Assembly (NCBI GenBank): GCA_963663245.1
Contig: OY760143.1
Span: 124,001 to 188,000 of the forward strand
Reading direction: 5' to 3'
DNA: 64,000 nucleotides
Origin: JAFGVL01 sp963663245
GTDB taxonomy: Bacteria; Bacteroidota; Bacteroidia; Bacteroidales; Paludibacteraceae
Part shown: positions 26,511 to 35,697 of the stretch, one piece after another
Position numbering within the stretch: the first letter of the stretch is position 1
Layout: the number at the start of each line of letters is the position of its first letter
The notes under the pieces: model-generated
What the model was told of the DNA's origin: nothing
Database searches by the model: none
What the model saw: only the letters and a program-made list of their open reading frames with translations
Program-made: the position numbers and the translations under genes

Positions 26511-27137
26511 ATGTTAGTTGAATTAATTGAAAAATGTTCGTTATTAAACGACTACGGAAACAACTCCCTTCGAACACAAATTGAGCCTATAATTAAAGGC
26601 TTAAAAAAACTCGAAGCTACTGCTGACAATGATTATTTTGATGCTTTTAGTGAAATCGAATTAGAAAAAGGAACGCTCTTGCTTCGTGAAGGAGATGTTT
26701 CTAGAAAAATGTATTTTATGGACGAAGGTTTAGCACGCCACTTTGCACAAACAGACAAACAAGAAATAACCATTGATTTCTGTTTCCCTTCTGAGTTTAT
26801 TGATGCATACGACAGCTCTGCCATTGAACTCCCTTCTTATAGTAATATTGAATTAATGACCGACTCAAAATTACATGTTGTAGACTGGAGTAGATTTAGA
26901 ATATTACGCGAGAAATATCCTTTATTAGTCGATCTTGAAAGAATGGTTATTGCCATTCACTTGCGCCTATACAAACAAAGAATCATAGATTTCCAATCTT
27001 TAACTGCCGCAGAAAGATATTCAAAACTCATTGAACGACACCCCTATATCATACACCTAGTTTCAGTATCACAAATTGCTTCCTATTTAGGTATAACTAT
27101 TGAAACCCTTTCTCGAATCCGCGCTAAACAAAAATAA
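26511..27137 (+). CDS. Crp/Fnr-family transcriptional regulator
   Basis: The 208-residue protein has a cNMP-binding-like beta-roll (about residues 40-130, with EKGTLLLREGDV and MYFMDEGLARHF), a dimer helix, and a C-terminal helix-turn-helix (about 172-205, VSQIASYLGITIETLSRIRAK). It has no Fnr-type N-terminal Cys cluster, so a [4Fe-4S] sensor is unlikely and the effector is unknown. A perfect TTGAC-N4-GTCAA palindrome lies just 25 bases beyond its stop, in front of the next gene, which makes that gene its best candidate target. Confidence 0.9.
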   Translation: MLVELIEKCSLLNDYGNNSLRTQIEPIIKGLKKLEATADNDYFDAFSEIELEKGTLLLREGDVSRKMYFMDEGLARHFAQTDKQEITIDFCFPSEFIDAYDSSAIELPSYSNIELMTDSKLHVVDWSRFRILREKYPLLVDLERMVIAIHLRLYKQRIIDFQSLTAAERYSKLIERHPYIIHLVSVSQIASYLGITIETLSRIRAKQK

Positions 27138-27159
27138 CACGAATACCCTACAAAGTTAT

Positions 27160-27177
27160 TCTTTGACATTTGTCAAA
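27160..27177. promoter_or_regulatory. Crp/Fnr-type operator palindrome
   Basis: CTTTGACATTTGTCAAAG is an 18-bp perfect inverted repeat containing TTGAC-N4-GTCAA, the half-site type used by Fnr/Dnr-like regulators. It follows a Crp/Fnr gene. A degenerate -7 element (TTTCTTTG, 27199-27206) would put the transcription start near 27210, so the palindrome would be centred near -41.5, the classic class II activator position. Confidence 0.65.
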
Positions 27178-27241
27178 GGATAGCATTCTTGTACCCTCTT
27201 TCTTTGTATCATAATTTTTAATATAAATTAAAATACAAATT

Positions 27242-27786
27242 ATGAAACCAATTAAGAGCTTTACTTTGGCTGCATTTATTCTAATTGCAAATGCTGGATT
27301 AAGTGCACAAACGGTTAAAAAAGGGAGTAATCTACTAGACCTTAGTATGGGTGGAGTAGGAATCGCTAATTCCTTTTCAAATTCAACAAGCCAATTCGGA
27401 GTATTTACTGGAAAAATTGAACACTTATTTACCGATAAAGTTGGAATAGGATTAATCTATAATCGAGAAAAACTAAAGAAGAATACTATTATACCACCTC
27501 CAAATCAAACATATCTAGAATATTAGCCTCTGTCAATATTCACTTGGTAAAAAGTGATAATTTTGATGCATATATTCTATTAGCTCCTGGATACTTAATT
27601 AAAAATACGACTGTTGAAGAAACGGCTGGATATACAGGCTATAGTGTTTCAGGGAAGAATGTTCAATATACTTTTAGACATGGGGTTGGGGCTCGATATT
27701 TTTTAGATGAAAACTTTGGACTTAACTTAGAAGTTGGTATTGGTGGTGGTTCATTCTTACAAGGAGGTATCACACTTAAACTATAA
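27242..27786 (+). pseudogene. Outer-membrane beta-barrel protein gene split by a frameshift
   Basis: The first frame (27242-27526) encodes a signal peptide ending SAQ and the opening strands of a small barrel, then stops after an out-of-place tail (IIPPPNQTYLEY). The rest continues in another frame to 27786. Read upstream, that frame gives ISRILASVNIHLVKSDNF joined to DAYILLAPGYL, a natural barrel continuation, and it ends with GGITLKL. The switch falls in the A-rich stretch around 27466-27485 and fits loss of one base. Together the parts give about 181 residues. It is either a true inactivation or a sequencing error in an A-run. Confidence 0.75.
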
Positions 27787-27801
27787 TAAATACATTATTA
27801 A

Positions 27802-27837
27802 TAAGCACCCATTTGTTTAACTACAATTGGGTGCTTA
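27802..27837 (+). terminator. Hairpin after the frameshifted barrel gene
   Basis: taagcaccca (27802-27811) pairs with tgggtgctta (27828-27837). No clear T-tract follows, so termination strength is uncertain. Confidence 0.5.
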
Positions 27838-27862
27838 CCATTATTAGACGAAAATATCTTGT

Positions 27863-28345
27863 ATGAGAAAACTATACGTCATACTTACCTTCATGTTTAT
27901 TTTGCACACCTTCTACGCACAGATAAAAACAAATAATTTACAGAAAAAGAAAAATGCAATCTCTTTATGTGCATTAGGAATTTCACCTTTAATTGGATTT
28001 TCTATTGAAAGAATGCTTTCTGACAAATTAGCTATTGAAGTTGGTATTGGGCAGCAAAAGTATGGAATAACTTCTGGTATTGGGATAAAATATGTTACAA
28101 CAGACTTTCAAATCCAAAAACTTAAAGCACATATAGCACCTTCGATTTTTTTTAACGATTGGGATAATCTTAAAGATAATTATAAAGGCCGATATATTTG
28201 CGGCTATTTAGGAGTTGGTGCAAATTACATTGACAAATATGGCTTTAATTATTCCATTGACATTGGACCAATATTCTCATTCGAGAAACTAAGGACAAAT
28301 GGGTTCTCTCCATATGGCTCACTAAAATTTGGATATAGATTTTAG
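27863..28345 (+). CDS. Small outer-membrane beta-barrel protein
   Basis: The 160-residue protein has a signal peptide (about residues 1-19, ending TFYAQ) followed by alternating amphipathic strands rich in Gly and Tyr. It ends in SLKFGYRF; a terminal aromatic residue is the usual outer-membrane assembly signal. It resembles the frameshifted barrel gene just upstream in size and style. The function is unknown. The next gene follows after 11 bases. Confidence 0.7.
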   Translation: MRKLYVILTFMFILHTFYAQIKTNNLQKKKNAISLCALGISPLIGFSIERMLSDKLAIEVGIGQQKYGITSGIGIKYVTTDFQIQKLKAHIAPSIFFNDWDNLKDNYKGRYICGYLGVGANYIDKYGFNYSIDIGPIFSFEKLRTNGFSPYGSLKFGYRF

Positions 28346-28356
28346 CTATAAATAAT

Positions 28357-28890
28357 ATGAAAACAATAATAACCCTCGCTATCCTATTTGTAGTAATAAA
28401 TGGATATAGTCAAGAAACGACTCTTGTGCTTAAAAATAAAAATACTGGAAGAGAAATTTATATACAAGAAGGGAACAAGATTAAGGTAAAAACAAAAGGT
28501 GGGAAGACTTATCGAGACAGGCTAAATCTAGGTTTTAATTCAGATTCAGTTATAGTTCTAGAAAACACTAAACTAAACCTTGATAAGATTGAAAGCATTT
28601 CTATAAAATCGAGCACATCAAAAGTTGGGAAAATATTAGCAATTTCAGGAGTGTCTATAATTGGGGCTTCTTTTATTATAATACTACTCCCTACTGGCTG
28701 GATTGGACTTGGAATTGCTGCTCATGGCGCTATAATTAGTATTATAATTACTCCTATAGGTTTAATCACATCATTTATTAAAGACAGTTTTTATTATGAT
28801 GAGTGGGAATATAGAATAAAAGAAGTACAAGGTCTCTCAAATAAAAAGAAGGAAAAAGAACTATTATACGATGACTTATATTTTTACTAG
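28357..28890 (+). CDS. Exported or membrane protein of unknown function
   Basis: The 177-residue product starts with a signal peptide (ending NGYSQ), then a beta-rich segment (residues 25-85, with KNKNTGREIYIQEGNKIKV). One or two hydrophobic helices follow (about 95-135, Gly/Ile-rich), and the tail is charged. Part of the early segment looks like a small SH3-like fold seen in Bacteroidota envelope proteins, but I do not recognise a named family. It is probably cotranscribed with the preceding barrel gene. Its last four bases overlap ispG on the other strand. Confidence 0.65.
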   Translation: MKTIITLAILFVVINGYSQETTLVLKNKNTGREIYIQEGNKIKVKTKGGKTYRDRLNLGFNSDSVIVLENTKLNLDKIESISIKSSTSKVGKILAISGVSIIGASFIIILLPTGWIGLGIAAHGAIISIIITPIGLITSFIKDSFYYDEWEYRIKEVQGLSNKKKEKELLYDDLYFY

Positions 28891-30566
28891 CAATCTTTCC
28901 AGTCTCCCCCAGCCTTAATCAGGTCGATTAATTTATCAACGGCCTCATCAACAGGAATGTTTCTTTGAATACATTCCTGTTTTTTATAGATGCTCACTTT
29001 CCCAACACCTGCTCCTACATAGCCATAGTCGGCATCAGCCATTTCTCCTGGCCCGTTTACGATGCAACCCATTATGCCAATTTTAAGTCCTTTAAGGTGA
29101 GCTGTTTTTGCTTTAATCTTAGCAATTGCCGTTTGTAAATCAAAGAGTGTTCTACCGCAACTCGGACAAGAAATATATTCTGTTTTGCTTACACGCACAC
29201 GTGCTGCCTGTAGAATACCAAAGGCTATTGAATTTATTTGCTCGTGGCTAATAGCGCCTTCGTTTTGTAGATAAATCCCATCACCAAAACCATCCAATAA
29301 TAAAGCACCCATATCAGCACCTGCTTTTACTTGCAAGGCTTCAATATCATTCTCATTGTACTTCATTTGTATTACAACAGGTGTCGTGCATCCAGCCAAC
29401 ATAAGCTTATGAAAGAAAGCGCGCATCTCCCCAACAGGGTTAACATGTTGAGAAGAAAGCAGTACAACTGTATTTTGGTCTGCAATAATATTTTTTATGC
29501 ATTCATCACTTAAATCGGCATAAGTCAAGGGTAAAAAATTCACCTGAAAGCACTCTGTTTTTCCAACAATAATATCTGGTGCTAACGCATATTCTCCTTT
29601 ACTTTGAGCTAAAACGACTGGCACTTGTTCCCCTCCAATTTTCCAAACTGGAACGGTACTTCTACGTTGATACTTATAGGGATTAAAGCTTTCTGAAATA
29701 TTTGCTTCAATAAGGTTATGCTGAATTCTTCTCGTATAATGGTCGGCCAATTTCTTAGCAACTGGTATTTCTAATTCGGGGTCTTCGCTTAAAGAAACAC
29801 GTATCGTATCTCCTATTCCATCAGCCAATAAAGCTCCTATTCCAACCGCAGATTTTACACGCCCATCTTCCCCATCGCCAGCTTCGGTAACACCCAAATG
29901 CAAAGGGTAATCCATTCCTTCTTCATTCATAGTAGCAACTAACAAACGTACACTTTGCACCATCACTAAAGTATTCGATGCTTTCATAGAAATAGTCACA
30001 TTCTTAAAATTTTCTTCAGAACAAATGCGTAAAAATTCCATAGCAGATGCTACCATTCCTTCTGGGGTATCTCCGTATTGATTCATCATACGTTCTGACA
30101 AGGATCCATGATTAACACCAATACGAATTGCTGTTTTATTTGTTTTACAAATAGCTAGAAATGGAATAAATTTTTGTTTAATATTATCTACATCTCCTCC
30201 AACAACAAAATTGCCTGGATTAACACGTACTTTTTCTACATATAAGGCTGCAACTTCAGCTGCATTTGGATTGAAATGTATATCTGCAACTAATGGTGTA
30301 GTATAGCCTTTCTCTTGTAAAGAAGCATTAATATATTTCAGATTCTCCGCTTCTCGAACGCCTTGAGCAGTTAAGCGCACATATTCTCCTCCAGCCTCAA
30401 TAATAGCTATACTTTGTGCTACACTAGCTTCTGTGTCTAGCGTGTTTGTGGAAGTCATAGATTGAATACGAATAGGGTTACTGCCTCCCATCGGTGTATT
30501 ACCAATATTAATTTCATCCGATTTACGTCGGTGATAATTGAATATATCTAAGCAATATTTTTTCAT
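28887..30566 (-). CDS. ispG: HMB-PP synthase IspG, long form
   Basis: Converts MEcPP to HMB-PP in the non-mevalonate isoprenoid pathway, using a [4Fe-4S] cluster and reduced ferredoxin or flavodoxin. The 559-residue protein has an N-terminal TIM barrel (GSNPIRIQSMT, VNPGNF, GVTEAGDG) and a C-terminal cluster domain with Cys ligands in ISCPSCGRT and GIMGCIVNGPGEM. E. coli IspG is near 370 residues; the extra length is an insertion between barrel and cluster domain (about residues 310-450), as in plants, Chlamydia and other Bacteroidota. Confidence 0.96.
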   Translation of the reverse strand: MKKYCLDIFNYHRRKSDEINIGNTPMGGSNPIRIQSMTSTNTLDTEASVAQSIAIIEAGGEYVRLTAQGVREAENLKYINASLQEKGYTTPLVADIHFNPNAAEVAALYVEKVRVNPGNFVVGGDVDNIKQKFIPFLAICKTNKTAIRIGVNHGSLSERMMNQYGDTPEGMVASAMEFLRICSEENFKNVTISMKASNTLVMVQSVRLLVATMNEEGMDYPLHLGVTEAGDGEDGRVKSAVGIGALLADGIGDTIRVSLSEDPELEIPVAKKLADHYTRRIQHNLIEANISESFNPYKYQRRSTVPVWKIGGEQVPVVLAQSKGEYALAPDIIVGKTECFQVNFLPLTYADLSDECIKNIIADQNTVVLLSSQHVNPVGEMRAFFHKLMLAGCTTPVVIQMKYNENDIEALQVKAGADMGALLLDGFGDGIYLQNEGAISHEQINSIAFGILQAARVRVSKTEYISCPSCGRTLFDLQTAIAKIKAKTAHLKGLKIGIMGCIVNGPGEMADADYGYVGAGVGKVSIYKKQECIQRNIPVDEAVDKLIDLIKAGGDWKDC

Positions 30567-30583
30567 AAAAATTAAATCAAGCT

Positions 30584-30591
30584 CAAAAATA
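30584..30591 (-). promoter_or_regulatory. ispG -7 promoter element
   Basis: On the minus strand this reads TATTTTTG, an exact match 18 bases before the ispG start. Confidence 0.55.
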
Positions 30592-30676
30592 CAAGGATTT
30601 TCTATAACAAGAGTTCTCTTCTAAAAAAAAATAAAAAATAGAGGAGTTTTGAATGACAACGAATCTCTTTTCTACT

Positions 30677-30684
30677 TACCTTTG
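30677..30684 (+). promoter_or_regulatory. -7 element of the SulP gene
   Basis: TACCTTTG is an exact match 26 bases before the ATG at 30711. Confidence 0.55.
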
Positions 30685-30710
30685 ATTCTCTTTTTAAAAT
30701 ACATTTGAGA

Positions 30711-32402
30711 ATGATTTTCAGCCCCAAGTTTTTTGAATCAATAAAAAACTACAATAAAAAACTATTCGTTGCTGACTTAATGTCGGGCACCATCGTCGGA
30801 ATTGTAGCTTTACCTTTAGCAATAGCCTTTGGTATTGCTTCTGGCGTAAGCCCTCAACAAGGAATAATTACAGCAATAATCGGCGGATTTATCATCTCCT
30901 TTTTTGGTGGAAGCAATGTGCAAATTGGAGGTCCAACAGGAGCCTTCATTGTAATTGTTTATGGTATCATTCAACAATACGGCATTGAAGGGCTAATGAT
31001 TGCCACCCTGATGGCTGGAATAATGCTCGTTTTAATGGGCGTTTTTCGACTCGGAACTGTTATAAAATTCATCCCCTACCCTGTAGTGGTTGGGTTTACC
31101 TCTGGTATTGCTGTTACTATTTTCTCTACTCAAATAAAAGATTTTTTTGGATTAACGATTACTCAAATGCCTGCCGATTTTATTGATAAATGGATTGCTT
31201 ATTTCCAACATATTGAAAGCCTCAATTTTTGGGCAATGGGAATGGGCGTATTAAGTATTGTTGTTATTGTTTATAGTGTTCGCCTTTTCAAAAAAGTACC
31301 GGGCTCACTTATCGCTATTATCTCTATGACTATTATTGCCTTTATCTTAAAAGAATATGCTGGAATAAATAGCATAGAAACTATTGGTGACCGTTTTTCT
31401 ATCCAAGCGTCACTTCCTAAACCACAAGGTTTTAATATTAATATGGAGCTAATAATTAAACTTTTACCTCCAGCTTTTACTATCGCTTTATTAGGCTCTA
31501 TTGAATCATTACTTTCGGCTACGGTTGCCGATGGCGTTACTGGAGATAGACACAATGCCAATACAGAGCTCATAGGACAAGGTTTTGCAAACATCATATC
31601 TCCAATTTTTGGAGGGATACCAATAACAGGAGCTATTGCTCGTACAATGACAAATATCAATAATGGAGGTCGAACGCCTGTCTCTGGAATAATTCATGCA
31701 GTAGTTCTTTTGCTTATTCTACTTTTCTTAGGCCCCCTTACTAAATATATTCCTATGGCCTGTTTAGCAGGAGTTCTTGTTATTGTAGCTTATAATATGA
31801 GCGAATGGCGCACCTTTAAATCAATGCTTAAAAACCCTCGTTCTGATGTTGCTGTATTGATAACAACCTTTTTACTTACGGTACTTTTCGACCTAACAAT
31901 AGCCATTGAAGTTGGACTATTATTAGCTCTGTTATTATTACTAAAACGTCTTTCTGAGACTTCCACCATTTCTATCTTTAAACATGATGTGCCCGTTACA
32001 GATCCTGATGGAAATATCATAGATGAAGAACCTTTACATTTACCTAAAGATGTCGAAGTATATGAAATTGAAGGTCCTTTCTTCTTTGGGATTGCTAGTA
32101 AATTTGATGAAGTAACTCAGTTAATTGGTAAACGCCCAAAAGTACGCATTATTAGGATGCGAAAAGTTCCTTTTATTGATTCTTCAGGCATTCATAATTT
32201 GGAGATTCTCATTCGAAAAGCCAAAAAAGAAAACATTCAAATAATTTTATCTGGTGTAAATTTAGACGTTCAAAAAACGCTAACGAAGGCTGGAATAACC
32301 AAAACTATTGGAAGAAAATTTATTACAAACAAGTTTAGTTTAGCTGTTAAAAAGGCTAAAGATATTAGCTTAGAAAAAGAAGAGGTAAACACAGTTTCCT
32401 AA
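30711..32402 (+). CDS. SulP-family anion transporter with STAS domain
   Basis: The 563-residue inner-membrane protein has the SLC26/SulP core: about 12-14 hydrophobic segments between residues 20 and 420, with the family signature GGSNVQIGGPTGAF and GGIPITGAIARTMTN. A cytoplasmic STAS domain (about 450-550, with FIDSSGIHNL) completes it. Members carry sulfate, bicarbonate or C4-dicarboxylates; which one applies here is not evident. A TTG six bases upstream is in frame, but ATG 30711 is preferred. The next gene starts 13 bases after its stop. Confidence 0.93.
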   Translation: MIFSPKFFESIKNYNKKLFVADLMSGTIVGIVALPLAIAFGIASGVSPQQGIITAIIGGFIISFFGGSNVQIGGPTGAFIVIVYGIIQQYGIEGLMIATLMAGIMLVLMGVFRLGTVIKFIPYPVVVGFTSGIAVTIFSTQIKDFFGLTITQMPADFIDKWIAYFQHIESLNFWAMGMGVLSIVVIVYSVRLFKKVPGSLIAIISMTIIAFILKEYAGINSIETIGDRFSIQASLPKPQGFNINMELIIKLLPPAFTIALLGSIESLLSATVADGVTGDRHNANTELIGQGFANIISPIFGGIPITGAIARTMTNINNGGRTPVSGIIHAVVLLLILLFLGPLTKYIPMACLAGVLVIVAYNMSEWRTFKSMLKNPRSDVAVLITTFLLTVLFDLTIAIEVGLLLALLLLLKRLSETSTISIFKHDVPVTDPDGNIIDEEPLHLPKDVEVYEIEGPFFFGIASKFDEVTQLIGKRPKVRIIRMRKVPFIDSSGIHNLEILIRKAKKENIQIILSGVNLDVQKTLTKAGITKTIGRKFITNKFSLAVKKAKDISLEKEEVNTVS

Positions 32403-32415
32403 AAAAGAAAAACGC

Positions 32416-33174
32416 ATGAAAAATACTGTACTATTTTTATTCTTCGTCTTTTACGGCATCTCATGCTTCTCACAAGATACTATCTATTATAATAATAAAA
32501 AAGAAAAGTTAGACTCCAAAAAAGAGGCATATAGATATAAAATAAAAACAATCAACCCTACAGACACAACAAAGTATAGTATAAGAACTTACAGTATGTC
32601 TCATGTTTTACGTTCTGAAAGAAATTATTATCATTTTAAAAGTAAGGATAAAGAAAAACGTTATAAAGATGGAAGTAAACGCAGTTGGTATAAAACAGGT
32701 CAACTAAAACACGAAGAAAATTATAAACTAAATAAACTTGATGGCCCCATGCTCTCTTATTGGGAAGATGGAACATTAAGGAGAGAAGCATCTTATCAAA
32801 ATGACAAATTGCTTACTGGCAAATGCTATACGAAGGAAGGTATAGATACTCTTTTCTACTCCCCTCAAGAAAAGCCTACTTATAAAGGAGGAATAAAGAA
32901 ATTATATAATTTTTTAGGAACAGAACTTATTTACCCTAAAGCCTCTAAGAAAAAGAAATCGCAAGGAAGAGTAATAACTCATTTTATAGTCGGCAAAGAC
33001 GGACATATCTCTGATATCAAAATCATCAAAAGTTCAGGAGACCCTCTTTTAGATAAAGAAGCAATAAGAGTAATTGAAAAAATGCCAAAATGGGACCCTG
33101 GAAAGAGGAATGGGAAACCAGTAAAAGTAAAATACACATTACCAATTGTATTCAAGCTTAATTCAGACGAATAA
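32416..33174 (+). CDS. Exported protein with MORN-like repeats and TonB C-terminal domain
   Basis: The 252-residue protein has a signal peptide (about residues 1-20, ending CFSQ), then two or three toxin/MORN_2-like repeats (about 95-150: SWYKTGQLKHEENYKLNKLDG, split as SWYKTGQLKH and NYKLNKLDG, then YWEDGTLRREASYQNDKL). A TonB C-terminal domain lies at about 165-250 (RVITHFIVGKDGHISDIKII and MPKWDPGKRNGKPVKVKY). It lacks the usual membrane anchor and Pro-rich linker of energy-coupling TonB, so an energising role is doubtful. It lies 13 bases after the SulP gene, perhaps in its operon, and converges on the radical-SAM gene one base away. Confidence 0.82.
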   Translation: MKNTVLFLFFVFYGISCFSQDTIYYNNKKEKLDSKKEAYRYKIKTINPTDTTKYSIRTYSMSHVLRSERNYYHFKSKDKEKRYKDGSKRSWYKTGQLKHEENYKLNKLDGPMLSYWEDGTLRREASYQNDKLLTGKCYTKEGIDTLFYSPQEKPTYKGGIKKLYNFLGTELIYPKASKKKKSQGRVITHFIVGKDGHISDIKIIKSSGDPLLDKEAIRVIEKMPKWDPGKRNGKPVKVKYTLPIVFKLNSDE

Positions 33175-33175
33175 C

Positions 33176-33955
33176 TTACCCTGCCACAACAACATCAAAA
33201 CCCTCATTCCTTACCTTATCTGCAATCGCATTTAATTCTTCCAACGAAACTTTTTCAATCGTTTCAATCGGAGCAGGACGGTCCAATGCATACATCATTA
33301 TTTGCTTCGGCTTAATCTCTTTTAATGCCGAAAGCCATGCTTGCACTTCTTCATCGGTAGTATTATCGAATCGTTTCCCTTTATACTCTCCTCTTAAAAA
33401 AATTGTTTGAATTATCAGCTTCCCCTTAAATTGTTGCAATTGTTTAAGCAAATTTTTTACAGTAAATAAGGGAGCTGATGGTTGATCAATAGCTCGCATA
33501 GTCTGTTCAATAGCTGAATCAAACTTCAATATATTATTATCTACTAAATTAAGCGCCTCAACAACAGCTTTATTTGTAAGCGCAGTTGCATTCGACAACA
33601 CGCTTACTTTCGCCTGCGGAAAATATTTGTTGCGGAGCTGAATTGTATCTTCAATTACACCCTTAAACTCTTTGTGCAAAGTAGGCTCTCCATTGCCTGA
33701 AAAAGTAATTACATCTGGGACCTCATCATTAGCAGACAACTCCGAAAGCCTCATTTCTAAAGCCTGCTTTACTTCTTCTCTGGTAGGAATATGGCCTTTC
33801 TTATCATCATTAAAGCCACATTCACAATACACACAGTCGAAAGAACAAACCTTTGCATCATAAGGCATTAGGTTTATACCTAAAGACAAACCTAAGCGCC
33901 TACTCTTAACGGGTCCAAATACAATCTTGTGCGAAAATCTAATGTCTTTATCCAT
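33176..33955 (-). CDS. Radical SAM enzyme (COG0731, wyosine-synthesis-like)
   Basis: The 259-residue protein has the radical-SAM cluster motif C37-x3-C41-x2-C44 (KVCSFDCVYCECG), preceded by the family wording GPVKSRRLGLSLGIN, and a glycine-rich SAM motif FSGNGEPT. COG0731 members are annotated as Fe-S oxidoreductases related to wyosine enzymes; most bacterial ones have no known substrate. Its ATG overlaps the fumarase stop by one base (TAATG), so translation is coupled to fumarase. Confidence 0.85.
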   Translation of the reverse strand: MDKDIRFSHKIVFGPVKSRRLGLSLGINLMPYDAKVCSFDCVYCECGFNDDKKGHIPTREEVKQALEMRLSELSANDEVPDVITFSGNGEPTLHKEFKGVIEDTIQLRNKYFPQAKVSVLSNATALTNKAVVEALNLVDNNILKFDSAIEQTMRAIDQPSAPLFTVKNLLKQLQQFKGKLIIQTIFLRGEYKGKRFDNTTDEEVQAWLSALKEIKPKQIMMYALDRPAPIETIEKVSLEELNAIADKVRNEGFDVVVAG

Positions 33956-35589
33956 TATCCTCTAACACATCCTGGCTTTAATTGTTTAAAGAAATCGTTC
34001 CCTTTGTCATCTACTAAAATAAAAGCAGGAAAATCAACTACATCAATCTTCCAAATTGCCTCCATCCCTAACTCAGGATACTCTAAACACTCTATACTTT
34101 TAATATTATTTTGTGCTAAAATTGCTGCTGGCCCTCCAATAGAGCCTAGGTAAAAACCACCATGTTTTTTACAAGCTTCAGTCACTTGGTCACTACGATT
34201 TCCTTTCGCTAACATTATCATACTACCACCATTGCTTTGGAATAGATCTACATACGAATCCATTCTTCCCGCAGTTGTTGGTCCCATAGAACCACTAGCC
34301 ATTCCTTTTGGTGTTTTAGCCGGACCAGCATAGTATATTGGATGATCTTTGATGTATTGAGGCAAACCATCGCCAACGTCTATACGCTCTTTTAGTTTTG
34401 CATGTGCAATATCTCTACCCACTACAATTGTTCCTGTTAAAGATAAACGCGTCGAAACAGGATATTTACTTAACTCCGCTAACATTTCAGCCATCGGACG
34501 ATTCAAATCAATTTTTACAGCATCACCTTCACCCTCTTTTTTCAATTCTTCTGGAATAAATTTCGCAGGGTTCACTTCCAACTTCTCTATCCAAACGCCG
34601 TCTTTATTTATTTTTGCTTTGATATTTCTATCTGCCGAACAAGAAACAGCCATACCTACGGGACAAGATGCACCATGACGAGGCAAACGAACAATACGAA
34701 TATCATGCGCTAAATATTTACCTCCAAACTGAGCTCCTAAGCCAATCTCTTGGGCAGCAAGCAACATCTTTTCTTCTAATTCAATATCGCGAAAAGCTTG
34801 ACCGCCATCATTTCCTTCTGTAGGTAACTCATCGTAGTATTTTGTTGCCGCTAACTTTACCGTTTTTAAACATTGGTCAGCAGAAGTACCACCAATTACA
34901 AAAGCAATATGGTAAGGTGGACAAGCAGCCGTACCTAAAGAAGCCATTTTTTCTGTGATAAATTTCTCTAAGGACGCTGGGTTTAATAATGCTTTTGTTT
35001 CTTGAAATAAATACGTTTTATTAGCAGATCCTCCTCCTTTTGCAACACATAAAAATTTATATTCAGCACCTTCTGTTGCTTGAATATCAATTTGTGCAGG
35101 TAAATTAGTTCCAGAATTTTTCTCCTTATACATGTCTAAAGGAACCGTTTGAGAATAACGCAAGTTCTCTTCAGTATAGGTTTTATAAACTCCCTTAGAT
35201 AAAGCTTCCTCATCTCCTCCACCTGTCCATACTTGCTGACCTTTTTTACCAACTATAGTAGCAGTACCTGTATCTTGACAGAAAGGTAATACTCCTTTAG
35301 CAGAAATTTCTGCATTACGAAGCATTGTTATAGCTACAAACTTATCATTTTCACTCGCTTCAGGATCAGCCAAAATTTTAGCTACTTGTTGTTGATGCTC
35401 TGGACGTAAAAAATAAGCACAATCATGAAAACAGCTCGCTGCTAGTTTTGTTAATGCTTCTGGCTCTACTTTTAACATGTCATTTCCTTCGAATTCGGAA
35501 ACGGAAACGCCTTCTTTTGTAAGCAAGTAATACTCGGTTTTTTCTTTCTTTACTGGGAACGGATTTTGATACTTAAATGGAGGAATCAT
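33955..35589 (-). CDS. fumA: Fumarate hydratase, class I ([4Fe-4S])
   Basis: Interconverts fumarate and malate. The 544-residue single-chain protein has the fused alpha and beta parts of class I fumarases. The N-terminal part contains LPFCQDTGTA and HGASCPVGMAVSCS, which include cluster cysteines. The C-terminal part contains GPTTAGRMDSY and GNRSDQVTEAC. The iron-sulfur form is oxygen-sensitive and common in anaerobes. It is first in a two-gene unit with the radical-SAM gene and, with mdh at 1652-2593, covers fumarate to oxaloacetate. Confidence 0.95.
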   Translation of the reverse strand: MIPPFKYQNPFPVKKEKTEYYLLTKEGVSVSEFEGNDMLKVEPEALTKLAASCFHDCAYFLRPEHQQQVAKILADPEASENDKFVAITMLRNAEISAKGVLPFCQDTGTATIVGKKGQQVWTGGGDEEALSKGVYKTYTEENLRYSQTVPLDMYKEKNSGTNLPAQIDIQATEGAEYKFLCVAKGGGSANKTYLFQETKALLNPASLEKFITEKMASLGTAACPPYHIAFVIGGTSADQCLKTVKLAATKYYDELPTEGNDGGQAFRDIELEEKMLLAAQEIGLGAQFGGKYLAHDIRIVRLPRHGASCPVGMAVSCSADRNIKAKINKDGVWIEKLEVNPAKFIPEELKKEGEGDAVKIDLNRPMAEMLAELSKYPVSTRLSLTGTIVVGRDIAHAKLKERIDVGDGLPQYIKDHPIYYAGPAKTPKGMASGSMGPTTAGRMDSYVDLFQSNGGSMIMLAKGNRSDQVTEACKKHGGFYLGSIGGPAAILAQNNIKSIECLEYPELGMEAIWKIDVVDFPAFILVDDKGNDFFKQLKPGCVRG

Positions 35590-35621
35590 AGTCTATTTTG
35601 TTTTGTTTATTTTCAAGTCTT

Positions 35622-35629
35622 CAAAATTA
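35622..35629 (-). promoter_or_regulatory. Fumarase -7 promoter element
   Basis: On the minus strand this reads TAATTTTG, an exact TAnnTTTG match 33 bases before the fumarase start. Confidence 0.5.
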
Positions 35630-35643
35630 TAGAAATTATTGAT

Positions 35644-35651
35644 TAAATTCG
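35644..35651 (+). promoter_or_regulatory. -7-like element of the pectate lyase gene
   Basis: TAAATTCG differs from TAnnTTTG at one position and lies 47 bases before the ATG at 35698. Confidence 0.35.
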
Positions 35652-35697
35652 CATCTAATATGTATAAAAACCTTACAAAAAACTAAAACACACTCAC

